Source: Rhabditophanes sp. KR3021 (Eukaryota > Nematoda > Chromadorea > Rhabditida > Alloionematidae). From it: a stretch of 64,000 nucleotides of DNA. The stretch covers positions 6,882,001-6,946,000 of the forward strand of contig CAUJLY010000002.1 in the NCBI GenBank assembly GCA_963281155.1. The letters run 5' to 3'. The notes beneath the pieces were generated by a model that had not been told where the DNA came from, ran no database searches, and saw only the letters and a list, made by a program, of their open reading frames with translations. Shown piece after piece: positions 1 through 11,557 of the stretch (the stretch's first letter is position 1; each line of letters begins with the position of its first letter). The position numbers and the translations under genes were made by a program.

Positions 1-120
1 TGCTGTTCTGTTCATTTTGACTACTCCTTGTAATATTACATGACAAAATTTAGTCATTCACTAATTAAAACATAAAGACAATTCAAAGCAAGCCACGTTT
101 CAATTTTATTTATAAAACAA

Positions 121-1409
121 TCATTTATGCAAAGATTCAATAAAAGGAATTGTTGAGTCGTTGGCATCATAAACTTCATCGATGAAATTATAAGGAATGT
201 TTTTGACATCAGCCCCAGACATCCCAACGAAACCTTTACATTTTTCAAATAAAGCCTTGGAATGTTTGTCAGTGCAACTGACATGGTTGATGTATCTTTC
301 ATGTACAAAATTAACGTCATCTTTCAACAGTTTCGAACATTGGAATTCTTCGATGACAGTACGGATGATGCCGTAGCATTGCTCGGCACATGGATTGGTG
401 AGGGTGATTTTGCAGTCACACCTTGCTAGCAGAGAACTTTCAACGGAAGAGCTTTTGTCGGTAGTGCCAATGAAGAGGATGTTTTTGCGTTGCTTGGCAG
501 TATCTAATTTTGCGTACAAGGTTTCTTTTATCTTCTTGGAATCTTCAGTGATTTCAGTTTGTCCGGTTGGTATTTTTTGGATCGTTTCCAATCTATCAAG
601 ATAAACAAACACAAATCTTGTCTCTACATTTGTTAATCTAAAGATCGTGTCAAAGACGGCATTTAAATCAGAACTCCCCTCACATCCGGTCCTTCCAAAA
701 AGCACATCACATTTAATTTCAACCATAAGAACCTTTGGATAAAGATTGTTGATTCTAATGGACAGAGTCTGCGCAAGCCCTGTCGCAACACAAGACTTCC
801 CGGACCCAGCAGGTCCTTCGATCAACAGAAACTTGTCTCTCGACCGGACCACATCATTTATCTTGAGTTCGGGCAAATTAGTGTAAGTCACACCAAAGGT
901 AATAGCAGTTCTCTTGATGCGTGGCGGATAACATAACCTTTCCCAAATGCCGTCGTACTTTTTGTGGGGCATAATTTTTACATAGTAATTTTCCTCGTAG
1001 TCTCTAACCAGAGGGTTAAATCTATTGATGTTCAGACTGAAGAAGCGGAAATGGGAGGATGGAATCTCCTTCATTCTCTTGTAAACACCCTCTTCACAAG
1101 CATAAGAATGCGGGCGGATGTACCTGACTCGATGAATCAAGTCCTGGTCACGAAGCTCGACTCTTACTCCATTCAGAAATTCGAATTGATCCTGAAATGG
1201 AGTTTCCAGAGCATCTTCTCTTTGTCTTTTCGCGATTCTATAAATGACGATTATTGCCTAATGATACCAGTTTGTACTTACGTCTCATCCTGATAACAAA
1301 TCTCTACTATTAGAGTTATATCTTGTTCCTGCTGAAAGCTGACCATCTCTACATCGTCGAGAGACGGTCCATGATTATTATCATTGAAACCATCTTTACC
1401 GTCGTTCAT
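121..1409 (-). CDS. pch-2: PCH-2/TRIP13-like AAA+ protein with degenerate ATPase site
   Basis: Two exons (1282-1409 and 121-1237, minus) join across a 44-nt GT-AG intron to give about 414 aa, close to the usual Pch2/TRIP13 length. TRIP13 remodels HORMA-domain proteins such as Mad2 in the spindle and meiotic checkpoints. Family-like blocks are an N-terminal substrate-binding region, a Walker A motif GPAGSGKS at about residues 184-191, the stretch VEIKCDVLFGRTG matching the family LFSKWFSES region, and a C-terminal MSGADVKNIP block matching the family SGRxLRKxP. The Walker B glutamate is replaced: the site reads FVFVYLDRLE (about 251-260), so D-E has become D-R. The sensor-2 arginine also appears lost (SGADVK). 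The start is the ATG at 1409, which adds a 5' exon and lies head-to-head with the Bora gene. Family assignment is fairly sure; catalytic loss is inferred from the residues seen. Confidence 0.8.
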
Positions 1410-1843
1410 TTTCCTAGTAATTGCAAATGTAAATAATTAATCATAAAAGACCAACCAAATTGATTGAACTTAAATTGTGGTAGAAGCAAGATAATACAAA
1501 TTAAACAATAATGCTACTCGCCACTACAAATGGAGAAGTGCACTCACTTGGTGGCAACACCCTAAACTTTCATCTATAAAAGGACATCTTATTTTGAACT
1601 ATATCAAAGTACATCTCATTCGTTTTAATAATTTTGATGACACCGAATCATCAGTAGATTAAAACACTTCACAACTTCATTTTTGCCTTTTTAGAAACGC
1701 AACTGGGCTGCTTTGGTATTTTGGGGTATTTGGTTAATTTGTGGGGCAATAATTAAGAAAGTTTATTTAACGGTTTAACATATTTAATTAAAACATACAT
1801 GTAAGTTAGAAAGGCTTTTTATTACTAATGATAATTCTGCAGA
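1410..1843. promoter_or_regulatory. Divergent intergenic region between PCH-2-like and Bora genes
   Basis: 434 bp lie between two start codons facing away from each other, so this must hold the promoters or spliced-leader sites of both genes. A T-rich tract ending ttctgcag sits immediately before the Bora ATG and resembles a nematode trans-splice acceptor. No specific transcription factor site is recognised. Confidence 0.4.
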
Positions 1844-2840
1844 ATGTCAAGTGCCAGCTCTCACATTAGTGGTCCTCAGGACAAGTCGCTATCAAGAGTG
1901 AGGAACTCTTGTAAAAGTCTAAGACGGTCTCATACTTGCTCCTGTGTTAAAAACCCCTTTTCGCCTCTTAATAACAACTCGCCCTTCCATCTACATACGA
2001 ATGACTCTTTTTCACCGGCTATGTTTGAATTTAAAGTGGATGATTCGGGATCGGAAGGGAGTCGCTTTAAATGGAGCATCGACCATATTTCGAAGATGAA
2101 TCCTACTGTCATTAACGAGGACTTTATATGTCAGCATCAAAATAGTGCACGGTACCTCTAATTTTATCTTCAAGTAATATATTTGTTTTAGGAACATAGT
2201 TCAAAGAAACCCACGCTTACGGGAACGGACCCAAGCTTACTTCAACCATCGCCACAGAGTACCTTCGCCAGAAGATGCTATTACTGGCAAATGTACGACG
2301 CCAAAAACATCACGCCGAGGATCAATATCTATTTGTGATTGGGCTGATAAAGTGGGTTTGCGGAGGACTCGATCTGAGATGTCCTTGTCTGGGGTAGATG
2401 AAGAATATGGAACGTCTCCTGTAGAAATATCGAGTGAACTGTTAAAGATGATGGTACCAGTGAAGCTAGATGCTCATTGCAGGGAGAACTTTCTACCAGA
2501 GATGTGTATGAATTTGGTTTTGGAGTTTCCGGATGAGGTAAAATCACAAATTGCCGACCGATCTATCGAAGGCCTGATCGAAGACATTGGACTTGATGAA
2601 GTAACCATACCGCAAATGACTGGCATATTTGTTAGAGATTCTTGTCTTGATACATTCTTTGGTGAGTCATTCGAGTCGGAATCGAATCTCGAGGATTTGG
2701 ACTACAGCGGCTTTAGTACGGGGAGTGGTTCAAGGAAGAGAATGGATTTGAATTTTTCTCCCATTCGTTCTGATTCACCGGATAGGCTTAATGCCAATGT
2801 ATCGCCAATTTTCGGTTTTGAAAAAGATGGTAATTTGTAA
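1844..2840 (+). CDS. spat-1: Aurora borealis (Bora/SPAT-1) homologue
   Basis: Two exons, 1844-2151 and 2192-2840, join over a 40-nt intron to give about 318 aa. Bora is a mostly disordered cofactor that helps Aurora A activate Polo-like kinase for mitotic entry; the C. elegans form is SPAT-1. The conserved N-terminal core is visible: NPFSPLNN followed by FSPAMFEF, then FKWSIDHISKMNP and, over the splice junction, RTQAYFNHRHRVPSP. These match the Bora pattern of SP-rich start, FxWSIDxLxxLxP and a helix ending in VPSP. Many SP and RS dipeptides continue through the protein (for example SRRGS and FSPIRSDSP), as expected of a kinase-controlled protein. The remaining C-terminal half is low in conserved features. 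The start is supported by a T-rich AG three bases or fewer upstream of the ATG. Confidence 0.78.
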
Positions 2841-4269
2841 ATAGGTTCCACATTCTACGAGTTCGATTCCATTTAATTTACTGGGTAAAATATTCGACTA
2901 TTACACATCCAATCTGCCTTTTAATAAATACTTTTTTAATCGTAACCGTGTACATGTCTTTTCTCTAAATGAATTTAATCATAAACTGTCAAAAACCAAA
3001 AATTATCTATCAAATAGTTTGACACTCAGCTTGGTACAATTTTGCAGACTACACAATTACCACTTAGATAACATCTCGCATGCCAACTTTCTTTACACAT
3101 AAACATATTAATTCCCATCAACTGATAATCAAAAGCTTTTTATGCTCAAAGTTTGCGAAGATCTAGTCTCTTCATCTACACCACAAAAGACCCTGACTAT
3201 AAATTGTGATGATCTCTGAATATTATACAATTACTGAAAGAACAAACAAAATATTCTTGTTCTGCCATTGTCATAACAAACATATTAATGTTTAATTTAA
3301 AGTACACCAAAATACGTCAAAAGCTATTAAAAATGTTTTCAAAAAGGTGCAACAATAATATAAACAATATTTATCACATAACGTCGTCAAATAAATACCT
3401 ATTGTTGTTAATTATTGTAGAATAACATTCATTTTTTAGTTAATTTGAAAGTACTTTTTGGTCTTGCAAATTTAGCTCTATTTGAAAGTGCATTTCAAAT
3501 TTTGATAAAGTTCACACAAATTCAGTGGATGGTCTTTCGCCATAAAACACATGGTGGTGGTTAAGACGTTTTTGGTTAAAAGATGATTAAATATCAGGAA
3601 TGTGAACCAGTTTAAAAGTTAGTTAATATTTAGTACAGTATTTCGTTCCATTTATCATTTTTATTAAATTATTTATGATCATTATATCTTCTTGATCAGA
3701 TGGAAACTACTTTGTAGTCAAAACATTTAGCTTATATTTAGAAGCCAAAACATTGAGCATATATTGATAAGGGCCACATTTGTTTGATGCCAGCTTTGCA
3801 AGATATTTTGTCAAATTGTAGACACACCACAAAAATGTTATTTTTTTATTTTAGGCAACATTTTATTCATCTCAAACAACATTCTGTTCATCTCAGACTT
3901 TTGTAACCTGCCGTGCACCAATAAATCTAATCATAAAAAGACTTCTCAAAAACAAAATTAATTTATCTATTAGCTTGTTACAGATTACTTCTATAGATAG
4001 AAGAACAACATCAAATGCAAAATCGTAGTTTCTCCCATTTGCATGCCAAGAAATGATCCTTAAACTGTATAATATTTTGCAGCTATCACTGAACAATTTG
4101 ACATCATCCTTTACCAACATTCAATGCCTTCCCCTTTAGATTTTTGTTTATAATCAAAATATCTTTTGACAACGATACGGAGGAGGGATTTGGAGCGACT
4201 TATTTAAGGCTCCCAAAAACCACAAAAGTGCATTTATCTAAATTGTTGATAAATTTCTAAAAGTTCAAG
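2841..4269. other. Intergenic region between Bora and SDR genes
   Basis: About 1.4 kb of AT-rich sequence. An AATAAA-like signal at about 2924 may end the Bora transcript. A 75-codon minus-strand open stretch at 3893-4120 has no recognisable similarity and is probably chance. A TATTTAA element at about 4200 lies some 70 bases before the SDR start and could be its TATA box. Confidence 0.35.
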
Positions 4270-5277
4270 ATGACTTATGGTAAGGGGCAAAAATTTGCTT
4301 TGATTACTGGGGCTAATCAAGGAATCGGTAAGTGCTAATATCTTTGTTTAGTTTATGATTGATAATCATTTTTAGGATATGAGACTGCTAAGAAGTTTGC
4401 CATGGAAGGATTCAATGTCAAAGTTGCCTGCAGAAATGAAGTGGAGGGAGTCAAGACTGTTGACAAGTTGAATTTGATTTTGAAGAGGAATGGCCTTGGT
4501 AATAGCGTTTCCTTTGTTCATTTGGATTTGGTTAGTCTTGCTTCAGTTGAGGCTTGCGCGAATGAGTTGTTGGAGTCTGGAGTAATCTACGACTTAATCG
4601 TCCTCAATGCAGGTGTTTTGTTTCCAAAGGACAAATTAACTGAGGATGGATTTGAAACCACCTTTCAAGTCAATTTCTTGGGCCATTACTTGCTGGTTCG
4701 GAAGCTTGTTAATCATATTTCGTATGAGTATGCTGATGTCAAAGTCATTAATATGACTTCCATTATGTATTCAATGACTAGCAGATTCTGGTCCTTTCCA
4801 TTTCCAAGTAATGCTGGAGAATGGAACGATTTGGTGAGAAAGGATGGACCGTCCAAGGAGGAACGTGAAGCTAGGCACATCCTCACCAAAAGAATGGTCA
4901 GATTCCAACCTTACGCTGTTTCCAAAGCTGCAATTACCATGAATGCCTTCCAATTGAATGAGTTACCAAACGTGACTTCGATTGCCGTCCATCCAGGCTG
5001 TGTCAAAACAACTCTTTCCATGAACACCTCAAACTCGTTCCAAATAATCGTTAAAATAATGAAAGCTTTTTTCACCACTCCTCAAAAAGCCGCCCTGAAT
5101 GTCTTCAAAGGCTACCAACTGATGCAATCCCCCCAATTCAACCCCTCCAAATACCTGTCCGCCAAACAAACCCAAACCCTGCGAAAATTCGTCCTCTCCA
5201 CCCCCAACTTCATAGCTCTTCAATCATTCATCGCCGAAACGATACCAAACAACCACCGTCTACCTTCACATCTATAA
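4270..5277 (+). CDS. Short-chain dehydrogenase/reductase (retinol dehydrogenase-like)
   Basis: Exons 4270-4327 and 4376-5277 join over a 48-nt intron to give 319 aa. This is a classical SDR that would use NAD(P)H to oxidise or reduce an alcohol or carbonyl substrate. The coenzyme glycine motif TGANQGIG (about residues 13-20) is split by the intron. Further hallmarks are the LNAG strand motif in VLNAGVLF, a serine-containing INMTSIMYS segment for the catalytic Ser, and YAVSK for the catalytic Tyr and Lys, then HPGCVKT after the active site. Length and the long loop between Ser and Tyr fit the RDH11/WWOX-like group rather than a compact SDR. The substrate cannot be told from sequence. The start is the first ATG, preceded closely by an AG (aaaagttcaag). 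Confidence 0.85.
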
Positions 5278-6254
5278 TTAATTAAGACATAAACGTCACA
5301 AAATTTAAATAAAAATAGTGCATCCATTTCTTGTTACAACAACCATCCAATTTAACCAAAGTGCATGCCTTACCTGTTTTAAAATCATATGGATGCTTTT
5401 CGTTTTTCGGGGATCATTAATGTGGTTATTTATGTGTATTTGAAAAAGGGTAATTTGATTACGCAAAGTTCAAGTCAATTAATTATATAATTTGTGGAAG
5501 GGCTTATTTGCATAATCTTCTTCTTTTTTTATATTAAGTTGTGAGTGTGTGTAGGGGAAAGGGCAAGGAAAGTGTGCGTTGGTTGAACGTTAAAAATGTA
5601 TTTGATGATTAGGTTTTGTCAATAGAGAGCATGTGTGGCCAATATAATGGTTGGCCTGTTGTGGTTGGTAACAATTATGTGATTGGACTTTTTGTGTTTT
5701 ATCCACAACTTAATAAGAATACTTTTTATTTTGTTAAGTTTTGTATGAACTCGTATTTACCAACAAACGCATTCTTCCCTAAACTTTGTTCTAGACAGTG
5801 CAACATAACCTTACCATTTGTCATCATTCTTTACCACACAAAAAACGACCACCACATCCAAACTACATCATACTCAGTCGCCATCAATAAATGTAGCTTA
5901 CAGGCGCAGGAAGTGTCGTAGCTAGGGAGAGTTTGGGTAGTGTGTATGTGTTTTACAACGAACGAGGCCTAGTATATATGTATCCACACTTTTATCAATC
6001 CATACTGTCCACATAAATCTATTTACAAGCAATCTTTATTTTGTCGGTAATAATGTCGCGTATATGTGTTAGCAGAGTGCATAGACCCTAAAATAGTGAG
6101 AAGCGCTAGCATATGGTGACGATATTATATACATCTCGTTATTAATACATAACTTTTGATTGTTTGTTTCTTCTAGGTGGTGGAGACATTCTTCAAACAA
6201 ATATATCCTTTTTTGTACCACAATTTCCGATTAGATTGAGTTGAAAGAGGTACG
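5278..6254. other. Intergenic region and probable 5' region of epsin
   Basis: About 1 kb between the SDR stop and the epsin ATG. A T-rich acceptor-like ttcttctag near 6176 followed by about 78 bases to the ATG suggests a spliced or trans-spliced 5' leader. A 101-codon open stretch at 5616-5921 begins with a non-ATG codon and lacks coding features, so it is not called. Confidence 0.35.
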
Positions 6255-7748
6255 ATGTCCATCTCTACTATTAGACGGCAAATGAAAAATGTTGCTTTGA
6301 ATTATTCGGATGCTCAAATTAAGGTCAGGGAAGCTACAAGGTAGGTGGTTTGGTGAGGAGATGGTGTGATGACTAATTGATGACTTTCCAGTAACGATCC
6401 ATGGGGCCCCACAACAGCTTTGATGTCAGAGATAGCAGAAATGTCACTTAATCCGATGGCATTTAATGAAATTATGACGATGCTTTTTAAGAGACTTAAT
6501 GATCATGGCAAGAATTGGAGGCATGTTTACAAAAGCTTGGTTTTGCTGGATTATTTGATTAAGTGCGGAAGTGATCGGGTACCACTTCAGTGTCGGGAAC
6601 AGTTATTTTCGATAGAAACTTTAAAGGATTTTCAACATATCGAAGAAAATAGAGACCAGGGCATGAATGTGAGAGAGAAAGCAAAATTGATTGTGGCCTT
6701 GTTGCAAGACGAGGAAAAATTGAAGGCCGAAAGGACCAAGCAGCAATCGACCAGGAGAAAGTTGATGCATCAGAACGGAATGGGGTTGGAAAGTTCTAGT
6801 TCAAGGCCACATGCTATCGCGGCCACAACAGCTACTGCTTCTAGGATTCAACTGCCGAGTGATATTGAGTATGCCAGACCTAATTCGGAAGGTGAGGAAG
6901 AAATGCAATTGCAGCTGGCTATTGCCTTGTCTAAGGAAGAATCCGAAAAAGACGACGAATTAAGAAAAGGGTACGAAGCTAGATTAAAAGCAGCCCTCGA
7001 AGAGTCCAAATCAAAAACGGGACAAGGTTCATCCAGACCAACTACTGATTTATTAAGTGATGCCTTTGACTCACAACCCTCTAACTCCGTTTTCGGAGGT
7101 TCTGAACAGGCCGGCCCAGCTTCAAAACCTAAAAATAGTAGCATCATGGACGACTTGTTGGATCTGGATTTCGGACCACCTGTTCCAAATGGACCACTAC
7201 TTACTCAACAGCAACAAGCAGCTATGCTTCAGCAACAACACCAATCTGTCTCACTACTCGATGATCCATGGGGTCCAACCGACCATCATCCAGTGATCCA
7301 ACCAACAGCTACAGATTTCGGTACCCAAAACCACTTTGACTTGAACTTTGCCCCATCTACTAACACCGATCCAAACCCATTCGACCCATGGGGTGATTCA
7401 AATGACATAACTAACACTTCTCACAGCTCAACCCTACCGACATATGCCGAAGTTTCTCACCAACCTTCGGCCCCAGCTTTCGAAGAAGATCCATGGAGTA
7501 TCCCATCTGGAAATGCTTCCAACTCTAATCCACAACCATCCAATCAACTAATTTCGTACCCTAATCTAAGTGAAGCCACCAGTACCTCTGCTGACCCATT
7601 CGCCCAATTCATGTCCTCAAACGACGCCGTCAAAAAACAACGAGTCAACGTCAAGACTCCTGAAACATTCCTGGGAGAACATGCTTCACTCGTTAATATG
7701 GATAATTTAATGGGAGTGCCTTCTTCTTCTAGCAAACAAGGTAAATAA
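6255..7748 (+). CDS. epn-1: Epsin, endocytic clathrin adaptor
   Basis: Exons 6255-6340 and 6392-7748 join over a 51-nt intron to give 480 aa, the usual length for an invertebrate epsin. The N-terminal ENTH domain (about residues 12-145) includes SNDPWGPT, KRLNDHGKNWRHVYKSL and YLIKCGSDRV; this domain binds PI(4,5)P2 and bends the plasma membrane. Two ubiquitin-interacting motifs follow at about 195-213 (LQLAIALSKEES) and 220-238 (RLKAALEESKSK). The disordered tail has a clathrin-box-like DDLLDLDF, three DPW AP2-binding repeats (DDPWGPT, FDPWGDS, EDPWSIP) and a DPNPFDPW segment carrying an NPF-type EH-binding motif. All parts of the family architecture are present in order, so the protein should link ubiquitinated cargo to clathrin and AP2. 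The ATG is the natural start since the ENTH domain begins near it. Confidence 0.95.
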
Positions 7749-8237
7749 CACATCTGATTGCAAATATTAATTTCACTTTGATTTAGCTTCGAATCCATTT
7801 CTTTAAATTAAGTTTCGTCAAGAAGAATGGGTAGTTTGGATTGTGCAATGGTGTGAGATCAAATAATGAGCTATATATAAGTTTGAAAGATATATTTTCT
7901 TAAGTTTAAAATAAAATATGTATTACTTCGATCCGTTTTTAAGGATTTATTCAATAACAGATGTACACCAAAATATTAAACGACTTTATTTGAAATTACA
8001 CGCATAAATATATCATAATATTTAAATTATCTGGTTCCGATCCTGAGGATTGGAATTAAATCTCTGATCATTCCGGGATTTGATCGTAATAGATTATTCT
8101 TCATACAATGACACTAGCTTCTGCGTTTTACCAGCAACATATGATGGCATTAATTGCGTACAAACAATTATAGTTAGTACCACAATCAAACACGCACTCG
8201 TTTTCTAAGGAAACCTAAGCGTTGCTTGACATAGCAG

Positions 8238-8458
8238 ATGATTATGAGTTCGTTTATGACTGGGAGAAACGTCTGCACAAATACAAATTTTGAGAAGGTA
8301 GAAACATCCGTACTAATTGGTGTTTCTATTGAATGCAATTTTACTGCTTCCTACATTTTGGAGTTCGCAGGGCTGAAAGTAAGTTAAAATTAATATGAAC
8401 TAATTTATCCCTTTGTTTTTTATAGCAACAAAACTGTCCAATCGCTGAGAATACTTAA
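8238..8458 (+). CDS. Possible spliced microprotein gene
   Basis: An open stretch 8238-8378 starts at an ATG after an in-frame stop, ends at a consensus gtaagt donor, and joins in phase over a 47-nt intron (acceptor ttttttatag) to 8426-8458, giving 57 aa. The intron size and signals match confirmed genes in the window, and an aataaa lies at 8461, right after the stop. The product (MIMSSFMTGRN... ending CPIAENT) has no recognised domain, signal peptide or membrane segment. It may be a real small gene, the last exon of a longer one, or a spliced noncoding RNA. Confidence 0.3.
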
Positions 8459-9005
8459 GTAATAAAAAGACCATCGGCATGACTTGCCTTTGAGTTTAAT
8501 TTAATGTAATTATAAAAAGTGTCGTTTTTATATGTAATTTCAAGATTAATAAATTCCTTCTTAAAAATCATTTTATTTAATTTCTAAAAATGTGTTAACT
8601 TCATTGATAAACATTTTATATTATTCATTAATTGGTCGAGTAGTTAAAATACCAAATAATCAGCCTCAACTTTAATCATCATACCTTAACTCATATAAAG
8701 GGTCAACTTTCAAAAGAGAGATGTGAATGCAAGTTTATTAATTTTAGGACACATTATGCTTGTACAAAGAAGAGAACATAATTGAGTATGAATAGCATTT
8801 CGATAAATATGTCTAACTGATTGTTTATACTTTACGAGCAAGGATTACATTTGCATTAGGATATATTACTTTATTTACCCAACCCTGTTAATTAGAAAGA
8901 TAATTTAAAAGACAAACAGAAGAATTTAGCATATAAATTTATTTAAACTTAATAACTATAATTAAAAGACACGAAGAATGAAATAATCACACTCCTAGTA
9001 CCACC
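8459..9005. other. Intergenic region between small ORF and eEF1B
   Basis: About 550 bases of AT-rich sequence with no open frame or repeat that I can support. The eEF1B 3' UTR, read on the minus strand, lies at its right end. Confidence 0.35.
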
Positions 9006-9699
9006 TTAGATCTTGTTAAAGGCATGGATATCAACAGATTGTACATAATCCTCCAAATCAGTGGTGATCAAGTCAATCAAATCTTCAGTAGATACCTTAT
9101 CATCTTCAATGACAATGATGATTTGAAGTTTTCTGATTCCGTAAGCAAGAGGGATAAGTTTCCCGCCACCCCATACAAGTCCGTCCATCGTAATTTTTCT
9201 TACTTCTTCCTCCATTTTTCCCATGTCAGTTGTATCGTCCCATGGCTTGATGTCGAGGATGACGGAGGATTTAGCGATTGGTCCGGCTTTCTTGGCTTTC
9301 TTCTCGTGGTAGGCCTTTAATCTTTCTTCGGTGATTTTCTTCTTGGCTTCGCTTTCTTCTTCATCTTCCTCTGAGTCGAAGAGGTCGAAGTCTTCTTCTG
9401 CTCCAGCTGAGGTTGAGGCTCCTCCGAAAGCTTTCTTCTCGGCCTCACTAAAACTGGCTACATTCTTGTACCATCTAGTCAAATGGGCGTAAGCCTTGCT
9501 GCATGCTGGAGCCGTCTTGAAGAGTCCGAAGAATTCAACATCCTTAGCTGAGATAGTGTATCCGCTAAAATAATCACCATCATCTAATCTTCTAATCTAC
9601 TCAAACATACCTAACATATGGAAAATCAGCCAAATAAGCGTTGAATGAAGCTAAATCAGAAGCGTCTGTGGTGTTGATGGTAGTTTTACCGAAAGCCAT
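9006..9699 (-). CDS. eef-1B: Elongation factor 1-beta (eEF1B alpha/beta subunit)
   Basis: Exons 9611-9699 and 9006-9564 (minus) join over a 46-nt intron to give 215 aa, the standard length. The protein is the guanine nucleotide exchange factor that recharges eEF1A with GTP in translation elongation. Seen in order: an N-terminal GST-C-like region ([18 protein letters not shown]), an acidic linker with [12 protein letters not shown] that carries the family casein kinase II-type site, and the C-terminal exchange domain with [17 protein letters not shown] and the terminal block [18 protein letters not shown] through IHAFNKI. A T-rich AG lies 4 bases before the ATG (attttagaaaATG), consistent with a spliced-leader acceptor. 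It is a highly expressed housekeeping gene and its codon use looks cleaner and more GC-rich than its neighbours. Confidence 0.95.
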
Positions 9700-10131
9700 T
9701 TTTCTAAAATTAACCGCTATTAATATATTATATAAGACAAACAAAATAAATTATGACATTAGAATAGCGGCCAATATTATTAAATAATCTACATCAAAAA
9801 ATAGTCTGGTTTTAGGTGTTACGTGGCAGATTATAGCAGTTTAAATTTAAAAGTTGGTTCTGAAGTGTGGGATAGGTAATACTTTACCAATGATCAACAA
9901 ACTATCTGTGCAGGAATCGTTGACTAAACAAAAAAGAGAGTAACACTAAAAGAGTGCTTGTTACAGTGAATAAATGTGTGTTACAATGTTATATTTGATG
10001 AATAAAACAACGAAAGGAATTGGTGAAAATATTTATTTAATTAGTTTAACGGCAGATAAAAGATGATCTTTATAAGACCTGATAATGATTAGTACTTGTA
10101 AAATGAGAGTATTGTATTTGTGTACCAAGAT
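9700..10131. other. Intergenic region between TRAIP-like and eEF1B genes
   Basis: 432 bases upstream of eEF1B and downstream of the TRAIP-like gene, both on the minus strand. It should contain the eEF1B promoter and the 3' UTR of the TRAIP-like gene. No motif stands out. Confidence 0.35.
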
Positions 10132-11355
10132 CTAGATAAAGTTGAATTTCTTAGATTTTTTGTAAGGTCCATTTGAAGCATTGCAATTATTGGCAGATCT
10201 TTTTGAGGTAACTAGGCCACTTTTACTATTTGTGACTTTTTGATGTTTGGCATTTATTGCTTTCTCCATTCGAGCGAAAGTCTCGTCGGATGTCTCGTTG
10301 AGAATGCTTTGATTGCAAGCGGTATTGATGGTGACATTTGGGCTCACGACTTGTTCCAGATTGAAGAAAGATTCACTCATCATGTTCTCCTTAGGTCTGT
10401 TTGGATTTGCAATTTTGGTAACTCTGGGAGTTGACTCGGATTCGGTCATGTCGACGAAAAAGATCCCAGATGAATTCTCTAATTCAGAAGAAGGTTTTTT
10501 AGGTTGTGGAGTGTCTGGCATTGTGACAACTTCAGTCAAACCTGACACAGAATGACTTTCATAAACGGCCTTCATCTCTTCCAGCTCTTTGCCTATCCTT
10601 TTGCTCCTCGCCCGTTCATCTTCTAAATCCATTCTCAATTTTTGAGCTTCACAAATTTTTTTCCTTAATTGTTCTTTAGTTTTATTTAAATTCAGCCTGA
10701 TGTCGTAGTTATTCCTTTTAACGACGTTCAGCAAAGGCTCGAACTGAAGTGATCCTTTAGAATCAAAGAAACTCATCAATTTCTTCGTAAGTGGTTCTCC
10801 ATCGTTATCTCTACCACATAAATCTGAACATACCTCAGCCAATTTCTCATTAGCCTTGGAAAGCTTAAGTTCCTTCTTCAGAGCATCATTATCATGCTTG
10901 AAACTCCACAGATAATCGGTTTCTGCATTCCTATGGCGAAGCTCTTCATTGGTTTGGAGCAGCTTTTTTTGTGTTTTCTGAAGAGCATCATACTTGGCCG
11001 CAATCTCTTGCTTGTAAGCTTTCTCCCGCTCAAAGTCTTTATGAAGCTCCCGAATCGTTGCTTGGTCCTTGATATTTTGCTCATTCTCCATAGGCGTAGT
11101 TACATCCATATCACTTGAGTTGAAGTAAATCCTTTTAATGTCCCGTGAAATACATTTCTTCCTACATTCGGGGCAAGTCTTTGAGTTCTAAACAATAACT
11201 CATATCATTAAATCAATTAAAGACAAACTTTATCCACTTACCTTAATCCACTGCTCAAGACATTCTTGATGGAATATATGACTACCACAAGCCGTAACAA
11301 TTACACTTGAGTTGTTAAAAGCAGAAATACATATACAACATTGCGCTATAATCAT
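10132..11355 (-). CDS. TRAIP/NOPO-like RING E3 ubiquitin ligase
   Basis: Exons 11242-11355 and 10132-11187 (minus) join over a 54-nt intron to give 389 aa. The first 45 residues form a RING finger: CxxC at residues 6-9, CGSHIFHQEC with the central Cys/His ligands, and CPEC near residue 42. Right after it RDIKRIYFNSSD matches the TRAIP segment after its RING. Residues of about 75-230 are a long coiled coil (repeated Glu, Lys and Leu heptads), as in TRAIP. The tail is basic with PxxP-poor disorder and ends KKSKKFNFI; hydrophobic C-terminal residues in TRAIP serve as a PCNA-contact motif, and this ending (KKFNFI) could do the same. TRAIP ubiquitinates the CMG helicase at converged forks and in mitosis. 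The gene is head-to-head with PEN-2 (about 200 bp apart). Confidence 0.75.
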
Positions 11356-11557
11356 ATTGCAAATGATTTGTGGTGGTAGTTTTATTTAAATTAATGCAGT
11401 CTATTTGTTGACAAGTGTGTGTAAGGAGTGACTATGGCGAATGAAAATGTCCACGTTAAGATGCAGGTTTGGTAGAGAGTATATGATAGAGTAAACAGCG
11501 GATGGCGTTTATTTGTTGGATAGATACATTTTTGGATGCTTTTGTGTTTAGTGTGGA

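Noticed and set aside
2850..2885. GTTCGATTCC resembling a tRNA T loop
   Set aside because: No pairing stem or other tRNA arms are found nearby; it lies in the Bora 3' flank.
5616..5921. 101-codon ORF upstream of epsin whose first residues (MSIES) resemble the epsin start
   Set aside because: It begins with a TTG rather than an ATG at that point, lacks any ENTH motif after the first residues and lies in a likely 5' leader region. The likeness is chance.
8031..8075. Possible hairpin (ggttccgatcctgaggattgg) that could be a tRNA T arm
   Set aside because: No acceptor stem, anticodon arm or D arm can be placed around it.
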